DNA from: Bacillota bacterium
Lineage (GTDB): Bacteria; Bacillota; Clostridia; Christensenellales; Aristaeellaceae
Reading direction: 5' to 3'
DNA length: 64,000 nt
Assembly (NCBI GenBank): GCA_023411375.1
Contig: JAEYOW010000041.1
Location: 62,001-126,000 of the forward strand
Shown: positions 23,918 to 31,352 of the stretch, in pieces
How positions within the stretch are numbered: the first letter of the stretch is position 1
Layout: every line of letters begins with the position of its first letter
Notes under the pieces: model-generated
The model's database searches: none
Seen by the model: only the letters and a program-made list of their open reading frames with translations
Told to the model about the DNA's origin: nothing
Made by a program: the position numbers and the translations under genes

Positions 23918-24650
23918 CCGCCGAAAGCTGGAAAACAAGGTCCGGGCTCTGGAACTGGATTCTGTCTGTGATAATGGAGTACGCATGGAAGAGATCAAGC
24001 GGCGCGCTTACGAGGAATACATGCGCCGACAGCTATCCATACCGTCCAAGCCCAAAAAGACCCTGCGTCGCAACGTGATGGTTGTAGCCGCTGCGACGGC
24101 AGGGATTATGGTCTTCTCTTTTGCATATAGTGTGTTCGCGCCGGTCGCTGTCAGCAGCGCGAACCAACAAGTCCGTCGCGCTACTTTATGGATCAACAAT
24201 GCTTTCCACTTGGGGTTTGAGTTCCCCGAGCCGGTGGAAGATACGGCAATGCTCATGCAGGAATCGTCACAAAGTTATCCTTCCTTGGAAAGCGCCGCAA
24301 AGGCCTTGAGCATTCCCTTACTCTACGTTGATCAAACTGATGATTTGCGACTTGACAGGGTAGAAACGCTTTTGATGGCAGATGGCATAATATCTGCCCA
24401 CATCTTATATCTCGGCACGGAAGGCAATTTTTCCATCTCAATTTCTCCCCTCGGAGACGAGTCGATCATCGCGCCTCTGCTATCCGATGCGATTTCAATG
24501 GACACCGGAATTGGGGAAATGATTGCCTGGGAGACAGCATCCGGTTCCAGAGCTTCAATCGTTTATAAGGGCTATATGGTGCAATTCAGCAGCACTATCC
24601 CATATCAATCCTTTCTGTCCATTTGCGAATCCATTAAGGAGTTTAGTTGA
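23904..24650 (+). CDS. membrane anti-sigma-like protein (DUF4367-like)
   Basis: ATG 23904 is preferred to ATG 23895 because GGAGG abuts the latter. 248 residues: ~55 basic cytoplasmic residues, one membrane span (~57-77, VMVVAAATAGIMVFSFAYSVF), and an extracellular domain whose second half (LGTEGNFSISISPLG...IVYKGYMVQFSSTIPY) reads as DUF4367-like. Coupling to the sigma gene supports an anti-sigma role. Confidence 0.72.
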   Translation: MKKVDRRKLENKVRALELDSVCDNGVRMEEIKRRAYEEYMRRQLSIPSKPKKTLRRNVMVVAAATAGIMVFSFAYSVFAPVAVSSANQQVRRATLWINNAFHLGFEFPEPVEDTAMLMQESSQSYPSLESAAKALSIPLLYVDQTDDLRLDRVETLLMADGIISAHILYLGTEGNFSISISPLGDESIIAPLLSDAISMDTGIGEMIAWETASGSRASIVYKGYMVQFSSTIPYQSFLSICESIKEFS

Positions 24651-25116
24651 CCTCTACACTTTTTGTGGTAGAACGTACCGCGTCGGATTCTATGCCCTGA
24701 TGTGCGCTATGGTGGACCGTTAAACGGTAGAAGAAACCGGAATCCACCGAGACCGTCTTTGACGCGGAAAAGGTGTCTCGGTCAAAGGCATAGAAGCTGA
24801 TATTCTTATAATCGTTCCATTTATTGTTTTCCCACTTCTGGATGGTCATCATGCCGCCGATGTCGTCCGCCGTTTCGTTGGTTTCTGTCGTTGCAGAAAT
24901 TGTGACAGAGGCAGAGCTTGCTTTTTTGATGCTCGATTCCACATAGCTGATCGCAAAATCGGATGACTTCAGCGGATTAAACCAGCGCACGGAGGCGTAA
25001 TCGGGCGTATCCGAAATTTGCTCTGGCAGCGGATTCATCTCTCCTGCGGTCGCCATCGAACCGGTAACCCCAATGAGCAGAGACAGAAGCACAAGGAACG
25101 TCAACAATTTTTTCAT
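24643..25116 (-). CDS. small secreted protein
   Basis: 157 residues: signal peptide ~1-24 (LLTFLVLLSLLIGVTGSMATAG), then a Thr/Ser-rich beta domain (SASVTISATTETNETADDIGGMM, FFYRLTVHHSA). It is convergent with, and overlaps by eight bases, the anti-sigma-like gene. GAGAGTG precedes ATG 25116. Third member of the set of small exported proteins found beside regulator genes; function unknown. Confidence 0.65.
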   Translation of the reverse strand: MKKLLTFLVLLSLLIGVTGSMATAGEMNPLPEQISDTPDYASVRWFNPLKSSDFAISYVESSIKKASSASVTISATTETNETADDIGGMMTIQKWENNKWNDYKNISFYAFDRDTFSASKTVSVDSGFFYRLTVHHSAHQGIESDAVRSTTKSVEVN

Positions 25117-25240
25117 AAAGCACTCTCCTGTTTTTTTGATTCAACCATCGAAATAAATAGAGGGCAATATTGAGATTTTGATGCAGACGAATTCAGACTT
25201 CTTTTGACGAATTTATTTATTGAATGGAGGTAACCTGAAA

Positions 25241-25624
25241 ATGCTAACAGAATATGACATCAAAGAATTTTTCATTTCACATCGCGAAACCATTTTTGAA
25301 AAGCAAATTTGGGAAAGCCGAGCTTACCAAAATGCCGCCTCCGGTCTGGAAGATAAGCAGCGCGTGGAAAATTTAGACCTGCAGATTAAAATGGTGGATA
25401 GCATGCTTGACTTGCTGTCTGAAAATGAAGCTTTCGTTATCAAACGGCACTTGCTGAATGGCTTGGATTGGGCGCAGGTTGCAATCGAGTACAAAGAGAA
25501 ATGGGGCGAGGAGATGGAAAAAAGCATACGCGCGCTGCAAATCTATCAAGCCAAGGCGTTGCAAAAGATAGCGCGCGTCGCCAATCGGCGTAATGTATCA
25601 CTCTTAGACATCAAGGACTACTGA
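25241..25624 (+). CDS. ArpU-like regulator, paralogue of 12315-12716
   Basis: ATG 25241 follows GGAGG by ten bases; a TTG at 25220 is also in frame. 127 helical residues. The block LLSENEAFVIKRHLLNGLDWAQVA...IYQAKALQKIA aligns with the protein at 12315-12716, and both resemble sigma region 4. Possibly a transcription factor of the element. Confidence 0.6.
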   Translation: MLTEYDIKEFFISHRETIFEKQIWESRAYQNAASGLEDKQRVENLDLQIKMVDSMLDLLSENEAFVIKRHLLNGLDWAQVAIEYKEKWGEEMEKSIRALQIYQAKALQKIARVANRRNVSLLDIKDY

Positions 25625-25672
25625 TAATCAGAAACGAACCTAAACAGTGATATCTCAGGAGTGGTTTCTTAT

Positions 25673-25767
25673 ATGAATTTGAAGTCTACGGGTTTGCAGA
25701 ACCTCCATACAAATTCATGATTATTCAAGACGGAACCCGTGAAAAAGAAGCACGGGTTCCCTTTTTT
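25673..25767 (+). promoter_or_regulatory. attenuator-like leader: pseudoknot versus terminator
   Basis: ATGAATTTG (25673-25681) pairs with CAAATTCAT (25710-25718). ACGGGTT (25688-25694), inside that loop, can pair with AACCCGT (25734-25740), giving a pseudoknot. The same AACCCGTG instead pairs with CACGGGTT (25751-25758) to make a terminator followed by a T run (25762-25767). The two forms exclude each other. It lies ~100 bases before dinB, or after the gene ending at 25624. Confidence 0.5.
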
Positions 25768-25831
25768 GCATAAGTCAATGGTATGAATTACCGGGTGACT
25801 TTAAAGCTCGATAGGTCTAAAATATCAAACA

Positions 25832-25845
25832 CAAACATATGTTCT
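25832..25845 (+). promoter_or_regulatory. LexA (SOS) box before dinB
   Basis: CAAACATATGTTCT differs from the Gram-positive LexA consensus CGAAC-RNRY-GTTYC at only two positions and lies just upstream of the dinB RBS. Confidence 0.6.
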
Positions 25846-25863
25846 ATTTCGGAGGTGAGAACC

Positions 25864-27138
25864 GTGTCCGAGCCCCGCATCGTATTGCATTCAGACGCCA
25901 ACAGCTATTACGCATCGGTAGAATGCCTATACACACCGGCGTTACGGGGCAAGGCTATCGCCGTATGTGGCAGCGCGGACGACCGGCATGGCATTGTATT
26001 GGCGAAAAGCGAAGCAGCCAAGATATGCGGCGTGAAGACGGGTATGGCGATCTGGCAGGCAAAACAGGCTTGCCCTCAGCTTGAATGCGTGACGCCGGAC
26101 TACGATTTGTACATGCACTTCAGCAGAAAGCTTCGGCGCATCTATGAGCAATATACACATCAGGTTGAACCCTTCGGGTTGGACGAGTGCTGGCTGGATA
26201 TCACGCTCCCTGGCATGAACATTCAGGACGGTGAACAGAAAGCTCAGGAGATCCGCCAACGAATCAAAGATGAGCTGGGCATCACGGTATCGGTCGGCGT
26301 TTCCTCCAACAAGGTTTTTGCCAAGCTTGGCAGCGATTATAGGAAGCCGGACGCGGTAACGGTGATCGGCGAGTCCAATTTTAAACAAATCGTCTGGCCA
26401 CTGCCCGTGAGTGATCTGATCTATGTGGGAGCACGTACCGCAGCCAAGCTCATGAGTTTTGGAATCTACACAATTGGCGACCTTGCGCACGCGGATTCCG
26501 GGGTACTCGAATATAAGCTCGGGAAAAATGGCATCATGTTAAAAGCCTTCGCGCTGGGTCTGGATCGCTCGCCTGTCAAAGCGCTAGACGCTGATGAGAT
26601 CATCAAATCGGTTGGCAACAGCACCACGCCGCCTCACGATATAACCACGACCGAAGAGGCGAAGGCGATTCTCTATTTACTCGTCGAAAGCGTCGGTGAA
26701 CGGCTGCGTTCGCTGGGATTTAAGGCTAAACAGGTGTCCATTTCCGTGCGCGGAACCGATCTGCTGACTCGTTCTTGTCAGAAGACGCTCGACGCAGCGA
26801 CGGACAGCACCGCACATATCGTACGGGAGGCAAAGTCGCTGTTTGAGACTCGGTTCATTCATAACCTGCCGCTGAGGAGTATGGGCGTCATCTGCGGACG
26901 TTTGGCTCCCTTTGACACGCCGGTACAGATGGACATGCTTGGGCAAGCTGACAAAAGGCTTCGCGAGGAGCGGTTGGACAGAGCGCTCGATAGTCTGCGT
27001 TATCGTTACGGCCATACCGTCATCCGACGTGGAATCGTGTTGGCGGATAGGGACTTTGCGAGGGTGGATCCCGCCGGGCAAGTGATCCATCCGGTCGCGT
27101 TTTTACAGGAGGGCAGCGTAAAGTATGACAGTCCATGA
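25864..27138 (+). CDS. dinB: DNA polymerase IV-type Y-family polymerase
   Basis: GTG 25864 follows GGAGGTGAG; the reading frame upstream overlaps the LexA box and is rejected. 424 residues. Palm motifs are HSDANSYYASVECLY (metal-binding Asp near residue 9) and FGLDECWLDIT (Asp-Glu near 104); the thumb HhH and little-finger domains follow. The C-terminus lacks a clear beta-clamp motif. It is the first gene of a three-gene cassette with a small protein and an SRAP protein, under a LexA box, so it should respond to DNA damage. Confidence 0.9.
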   Translation: MSEPRIVLHSDANSYYASVECLYTPALRGKAIAVCGSADDRHGIVLAKSEAAKICGVKTGMAIWQAKQACPQLECVTPDYDLYMHFSRKLRRIYEQYTHQVEPFGLDECWLDITLPGMNIQDGEQKAQEIRQRIKDELGITVSVGVSSNKVFAKLGSDYRKPDAVTVIGESNFKQIVWPLPVSDLIYVGARTAAKLMSFGIYTIGDLAHADSGVLEYKLGKNGIMLKAFALGLDRSPVKALDADEIIKSVGNSTTPPHDITTTEEAKAILYLLVESVGERLRSLGFKAKQVSISVRGTDLLTRSCQKTLDAATDSTAHIVREAKSLFETRFIHNLPLRSMGVICGRLAPFDTPVQMDMLGQADKRLREERLDRALDSLRYRYGHTVIRRGIVLADRDFARVDPAGQVIHPVAFLQEGSVKYDSP

Positions 27139-27415
27139 CCGGCGAAATCCAAACAAGGTGTATGTAAAAGTCCGGGCGGATCACCTTCCCGATGGGCGCA
27201 TCATCCCGCTGATGATCCGAACTGACGACGGCGAAGTTATTCGGATCGACCGAATCATCGATGTGCGCGAAGCGCCGGCCCTGAAGGTGGGCGGTCAGGG
27301 TACCCGCTATACCTGTCAGATTCCGCAAAATGTGCAAGTGAATGACGCCCAGGTGATCACAGGGCGTGAGATCTATCTTTTTCATGATCGGGATAAATGG
27401 TTTGTGGAGGAATGA
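27125..27415 (+). CDS. small protein of the dinB cassette
   Basis: 96 residues starting inside the end of dinB (14-base overlap) and ending three bases before the SRAP gene. Beta-rich and basic (KVYVKVRADHLPDGRIIPLMI, GTRYTCQIPQ, REIYLFHDRDKWFVEE). Proteins of this type commonly sit between polymerase IV and SRAP genes in Clostridia; function not known. Co-transcription under SOS control is likely. Confidence 0.7.
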   Translation: MTVHDRRNPNKVYVKVRADHLPDGRIIPLMIRTDDGEVIRIDRIIDVREAPALKVGGQGTRYTCQIPQNVQVNDAQVITGREIYLFHDRDKWFVEE

Positions 27416-27418
27416 GAT

Positions 27419-27997
27419 ATGTGTGGTCGCTACTACATCCAGACGGACACGGAAGAACTTTCTCAGATCATCGCGGAAGTGGAGCGAAGGCAGGGCAACT
27501 CTGACGTGCGCGCAGCAATGAAGGTCGGAGAGGTGTTCCCGACCAATATCGTGCCTGTAATCAGCGGCAATGGCGCGGAGTTGATGAAATGGGGTTATTC
27601 CGGCTACAAGAAGCGGGTGATAAACGCACGCAGCGAGACGGCTTTCGAGAAGCCCATGTTTCGCAAGTCGATGATTGAGCGGCGATGCCTGATTCCAGCA
27701 AGCGGATATTATGAATGGCAGCACACGCAGAGTGGCGGCAATAGGAAGCAAAAATACGCCCTGTACTGCTCTGGCCGGCCAATTTATATGGCTGGTCTGT
27801 GGAGGTTGGAACAGGACGAAGCTTTGCCAGTATTCGTCATCTTGACACGCGGGGCGGGACCTGGCATCGCCGACATCCACGACAGAATGCCTGTGATCTT
27901 GCCGGAACCGGTGCGGAAGGCCTGGATTTCGGATTCGTCGGATGTCGGGGCGCTGATGGAAAAAGCGGTGGATGAGGTGGCTTTTCGGGCGATATAG
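27419..27997 (+). CDS. SRAP-domain (HMCES/YedK-type) abasic-site protein
   Basis: 192 residues beginning MCGRYY: the invariant Cys2, exposed after Met removal, forms a thiazolidine crosslink with abasic sites in single-stranded DNA. Other conserved parts: NARSETAFEKPMFRK (~62), RRCLIPASGYYEW (~82-95, catalytic Glu) and DIHDRMPVIL (His, ~155-165). GGAGGAATGAG precedes ATG 27419. Grouped with dinB under a LexA box, it would protect gaps during translesion synthesis. Confidence 0.92.
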   Translation: MCGRYYIQTDTEELSQIIAEVERRQGNSDVRAAMKVGEVFPTNIVPVISGNGAELMKWGYSGYKKRVINARSETAFEKPMFRKSMIERRCLIPASGYYEWQHTQSGGNRKQKYALYCSGRPIYMAGLWRLEQDEALPVFVILTRGAGPGIADIHDRMPVILPEPVRKAWISDSSDVGALMEKAVDEVAFRAI

Positions 27998-28365
27998 CCG
28001 GAAAATCCACCTTTTTTGAATCCTGACGGAGAAACGATCTGGCCATTGTAAACTGTAACACATTTTTCCTTGGGTAGATCCATTGCGGCTAAGTCTCCAA
28101 TTCAAATCTAGCTTAGAAGGCACTATAAATCATGAAATACTTCTTGTTGTCTAATTGTAACCAGTAAATGTATTTTCTGCTATAATAGAATCAACAACCA
28201 AAATATTGACCATAAGAACTTCAACCTGTTATCCAAATGAGGACATTAATGCTGAATTTGAGGCGCCACGTCTCATGTCAGAGTTGTATCCACATTGTCA
28301 TAGCAAAATGTCGAAGTCCTCCTTTGTGCTTCTGATTTCAATCAAAGCACAAAGGAGGTTTTTGC
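27998..28365. other. intergenic region before the ICE regulator
   Basis: No gene is seen. It contains a TATAAT (28181-28186) without a convincing -35 box at normal spacing, and the long hairpin at 28318-28358. Base composition is more AT-rich than the flanking cargo. Confidence 0.5.
28318..28358 (+). promoter_or_regulatory. 14-bp hairpin enclosing the RBS of the sigma-like gene
   Basis: CCTCCTTTGTGCTT (28318-28331) pairs perfectly with AAGCACAAAGGAGG (28345-28358). The 3' arm is the ribosome binding site for ATG 28366. TTTTTG follows, so the element can also act as a terminator. Expression should need the hairpin to be opened or read through. Confidence 0.65.
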
Positions 28366-28791
28366 ATGGCAAGGATTAACTTGCGGGACTATTATCCATT
28401 TTATCATTGTGATTGCTATATTGACGTCCGTGATGATCTCGTTGACGCCCTCCAAAAGATGCAGCAGGAAGAATCCGCTTACCAACGCCGACTGTATCGG
28501 AATAAAGCTTATTATTCCTTGAATCGAAACGACGGGATAGAAAACGGCATTATTCCTATGTGCTCATCTTCGCAGGAAATCTATGAAAACAAGGACAAAA
28601 AAAAGCAACTGCACGCCGCTATGTCATCTCTGTCGGAGAAGCAGGCAAAACGTATCTATGCCTGCTTCTTTTTGAAAATGAGCAAAACGGATATTGCTGC
28701 AGCAGAGCACGTAAGCAAGGCGGCGGTCAGTGCCTCAATTGAGCGCGGTTTAAGGGCGTTAGAAAAAAAATTAAAAGAATTTGCCGGGTAG
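28366..28791 (+). CDS. sigma-70 region 4-like regulator of the ICE
   Basis: 141 residues. N-terminal part of unknown fold (YYPFYHCDCYIDVRDDLVDAL), then a region 4-type helix-turn-helix (~95-140; MSSLSEKQAKRIYACFFLKMSKTDIAAAEHVSKAAVSASIERGLRAL). Such small sigma-like proteins lie upstream of xis/int in Tn916- and Tn1549-like elements and control excision or transfer genes. Its RBS is buried in a hairpin. Confidence 0.78.
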   Translation: MARINLRDYYPFYHCDCYIDVRDDLVDALQKMQQEESAYQRRLYRNKAYYSLNRNDGIENGIIPMCSSSQEIYENKDKKKQLHAAMSSLSEKQAKRIYACFFLKMSKTDIAAAEHVSKAAVSASIERGLRALEKKLKEFAG

Positions 28792-29249
28792 GCATTTACT
28801 TTCAGCCCAAAAATGTCATGGCTATTGAGAGGGTATTTTAACCTTCAAGCATTTGCACCTTGAAAACGGCATATACGATGTTACAGGTACTGTTCCCTGT
28901 GCGGTGAAGCGACGAGTGGGGCGACGCGACGACGGCGGAAGCCAGAGCGATCCACGCATCCCATTGACACTGCCCTGGCAGGCAGAGCGCGACGATTCCG
29001 CATAGGTATAATGAGACTTCTTCACGGCCTCCCATGGATTGAGGGGGAGTTCCTGCGGTATACGTTTGTCCTGGGGACGACGCTACAGGCGGGACTATGT
29101 TGCGGACAAGCCATCCGCAGCCTGTAACATCCCCGGTTTCCATGGAAACCCGCCGGGGGGCGTGGCAAATACGGCAAAATATACCGGCTCGTTCGGATGA
29201 CGGGCAATATTTTGCATCCGAACGAGTCATATGGAAAGAAGGGAAATCT
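28792..29249. other. non-coding region between regulator and excisionase
   Basis: No convincing gene. It contains the palindrome GGTTTCCATGGAAACC (29135-29150), a 12-bp inverted repeat (29188-29226) and several short GC-rich repeats. In related ICEs this interval is conserved and non-coding, so a regulatory or transfer-related DNA site is possible. Confidence 0.5.
29188..29226 (+). promoter_or_regulatory. 12-bp inverted repeat just before the xis RBS
   Basis: CTCGTTCGGATG / CATCCGAACGAG with a 15-base loop, ending ten bases before the AAAGAAGGG of the excisionase gene. It may be an RNA hairpin in the leader or a protein site. Confidence 0.5.
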
Positions 29250-29477
29250 TTGAATTTCTCCACAAGAGACGCTTATACCGTGATGCTCAAGGATTATCCC
29301 GATGTGATGGACATCAACCAAATGTCCGAGGCTTTAGGCGTAAGCAAGAAAACAGGCTACAAACTCCTGCAAAACGGAGCGATTACCTATATGAAGATCG
29401 GGCGCTGCTATCGTATACCCAAAGCGCATCTTATGACCTACCTCCAAATCGGCAGAGAAAACAGTCATGCCTTTTGA
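29250..29477 (+). CDS. xis: excisionase
   Basis: TTG 29250 lies six bases after AAAGAAGGG; ATG 29283 is an alternative without RBS. 75 residues with an excisionase-type winged helix: MDINQMSEALGVSKKTGYKLLQNGAITYMKIGRCYRIPKAHLMTYL. It bends DNA at the element ends so that integrase excises rather than inserts. It directly precedes the integrase, as in Tn1549-like elements. Confidence 0.85.
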   Translation: MNFSTRDAYTVMLKDYPDVMDINQMSEALGVSKKTGYKLLQNGAITYMKIGRCYRIPKAHLMTYLQIGRENSHAF

Positions 29478-29564
29478 CATCCTTGTCATGGGAGAATGCC
29501 CGCTGTATGATATTCGTGTCAGCGGGTGATTTTCTATGGCTGCCAACAGAAGGAGGGTTTGATT

Positions 29565-30806
29565 ATGGTAGCCGGACATCTTCAAGAAAAGAAAGGTCTT
29601 TTCTATATCGTGCTGAGTTATAACGACGCGACGGGCAAGCGTACGACCAAGTGGATTCCCACGGGCTTGACCGTCAAGGGCAACAAGAAACGGGCCGAGG
29701 AACTGCTCCGCGAAGCGCGGGTAGCCTTTGTCCCAGAAACCGAGCCGGAAACGGACACACTCTTTACGGTATATTTGGAGCAATGGTTGAAAATGACCAA
29801 AAGTACCATTGCGTTGACTACCTACTCATCCTATTGCGAGCTGGCGAGAAGCGCCATCATCCCGTACTTCAAGGAACACCCAAGAACGCTCAGCACCTTG
29901 AAAGCACAGGACATCCAAGATTTTTACACGAAGCAGCTTGAGCGCGTCAACGCAAACACGGTCATCCACTACCATGCCATCATCCACAAGGCACTCAAGT
30001 ATGCCGTCAAGACCGATCTGATTGCATCCAATCCAGCGGATAAAATCGACCGTCCCAAGAAGGATCGCTTCATCGGCAGCTTCTACGACAGCAACGAGAT
30101 GCACAAGCTGTTTGCCGCTGCGCAAGGCACGAAGCTGGAACTGATTGTCATGCTCGGTGCGTTTTACGGACTGCGGCGAAGCGAAATCCTCGGCTTGAAG
30201 TGGAATGCGATTGACTTCGCTAATAACACGCTCACGATTCGACATACAATCACGTCCTGCAATCTGGATGGAAAGCAAATCCTAATTGCCTCAGATCGGA
30301 CGAAAACAAAGTCGAGCATGAGGACGCTGCCATTGGTGGACGGATTTCGTAAAAAAATGCTCATTCTAAGGTCGGATCAAGACTTTCACCGTAAACTATG
30401 TGGACGCTCGTACAATACGGAGTATCTGGGGTACGTCTGTGTGGATGAACTGGGTGATCTCATCAAGCCAAACCATGTGACGGATTATTTCTCCCGCATC
30501 TTGCGGGATAATAATCTTCGCAGAATTCGTTTCCACGATCTGCGCCATAGCTGTGCAAGCCTCTTGCTGGCGAACGGCGTACCCATGAAGCAGATTCAGG
30601 AGTGGCTGGGACACAGCGACTTCTCCACCACAGCCAACATCTACGCGCACTTAGACTTCAACTCTAAGATCACGTCCGCACAGGCGATGCTGGCAGGGCT
30701 GTCTATGTCTGACGCTGTGCCGGGCGCGGCGTCAGACGCAGAACGTGAACCGAACGGAGAGAACCCGTACTTGTCCCCGAACCCTTATTGTAAAAGGGAT
30801 TGCTGA
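29565..30806 (+). CDS. int: tyrosine integrase of the ICE
   Basis: ATG 29565 follows AAGGAGGG. 413 residues: N-terminal arm-binding domain (~1-60), core-binding helices (~65-165) and catalytic domain (~175-375). Catalytic residues: first Arg in GLRRSEILGL, HDLR at 324-327, HS in EWLGHSD, and the nucleophile Tyr360 in NIYAHL. The C-terminal ~45 residues are an extra tail. With xis it marks the right end of the Tn1549-like ICE. Confidence 0.95.
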   Translation: MVAGHLQEKKGLFYIVLSYNDATGKRTTKWIPTGLTVKGNKKRAEELLREARVAFVPETEPETDTLFTVYLEQWLKMTKSTIALTTYSSYCELARSAIIPYFKEHPRTLSTLKAQDIQDFYTKQLERVNANTVIHYHAIIHKALKYAVKTDLIASNPADKIDRPKKDRFIGSFYDSNEMHKLFAAAQGTKLELIVMLGAFYGLRRSEILGLKWNAIDFANNTLTIRHTITSCNLDGKQILIASDRTKTKSSMRTLPLVDGFRKKMLILRSDQDFHRKLCGRSYNTEYLGYVCVDELGDLIKPNHVTDYFSRILRDNNLRRIRFHDLRHSCASLLLANGVPMKQIQEWLGHSDFSTTANIYAHLDFNSKITSAQAMLAGLSMSDAVPGAASDAEREPNGENPYLSPNPYCKRDC

Positions 30807-30938
30807 TAAAGCTCACAAGATTTTCGGAACACACAGAATCATGTGAGCAAAAAACAAACGACTTTCCTCTGACGAGGAAAGCCGCATGGAAATTGTGCTG
30901 TGACCAAACGGCTGATACAATTTTATTTTTCATCGTTA

Positions 30939-30991
30939 GGGGTATTCAAATTTTCGGCAAGGGTATTCAAAATCACACAGGGGTATTCAAA
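30939..30991. repeat. three GGGTATTCAAA repeats, likely integrase arm sites
   Basis: GGGTATTCAAA starts at 30940, 30961 and 30981 (periods 21 and 20), in the same orientation, ~130 bases after int. Helically phased direct repeats near an ICE end are typical arm-type binding sites of tyrosine integrases. Confidence 0.6.
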
Positions 30992-31352
30992 TCGCAAAAA
31001 GTGCCGTAGAATTGGCGTTTTTCGCAACTTATCTGTATCCCGGTACAGTAACCCACAATAGGTGTGGGGACGCATGAATCCAGCAAACCATCTATCCTAA
31101 TTCACCTGGCGGTTTGCTGCTTTCCTCCAGTCAGCAGCGTGTGACTATGAAAAATACCTCAAAACTCAGCCATATTTTGTTGCCAAGCCAGTGTTGTGGC
31201 ACGGTTCAAAAAGCCGAGTGTGACTATAAAAAAGAACCGATTTAGAGGGCTTCACATAGGAGGTTCAAGAAAGCGTTGTTTTTGCGTGACACTTTTAAAC
31301 AGGGAAGCAAGTCAAAGCATATGTTAAAGGCATATCCCTTCGGCTTTTCTTT
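30992..31352. other. non-coding region holding the probable ICE right end
   Basis: No gene is seen. GTGTGACTATRAAAAA occurs twice (31139-31154 and 31218-31233, 79-bp period), and AGCAAACC...GGTTTGCT (about 31082-31119) forms an 8-bp stem. The ICE boundary should lie here, but its exact base cannot be fixed without the left end or an empty site. Confidence 0.45.

Noticed and set aside
27020..28123. 367-codon minus-strand frame over the dinB cassette
   Set aside because: Antisense to dinB, the small protein and the SRAP gene, which all have clear motifs.
31139..31234. GTGTGACTATRAAAAA pair as a CRISPR
   Set aside because: Only two short copies 79 bp apart with no hairpin in the repeat and no cas genes.
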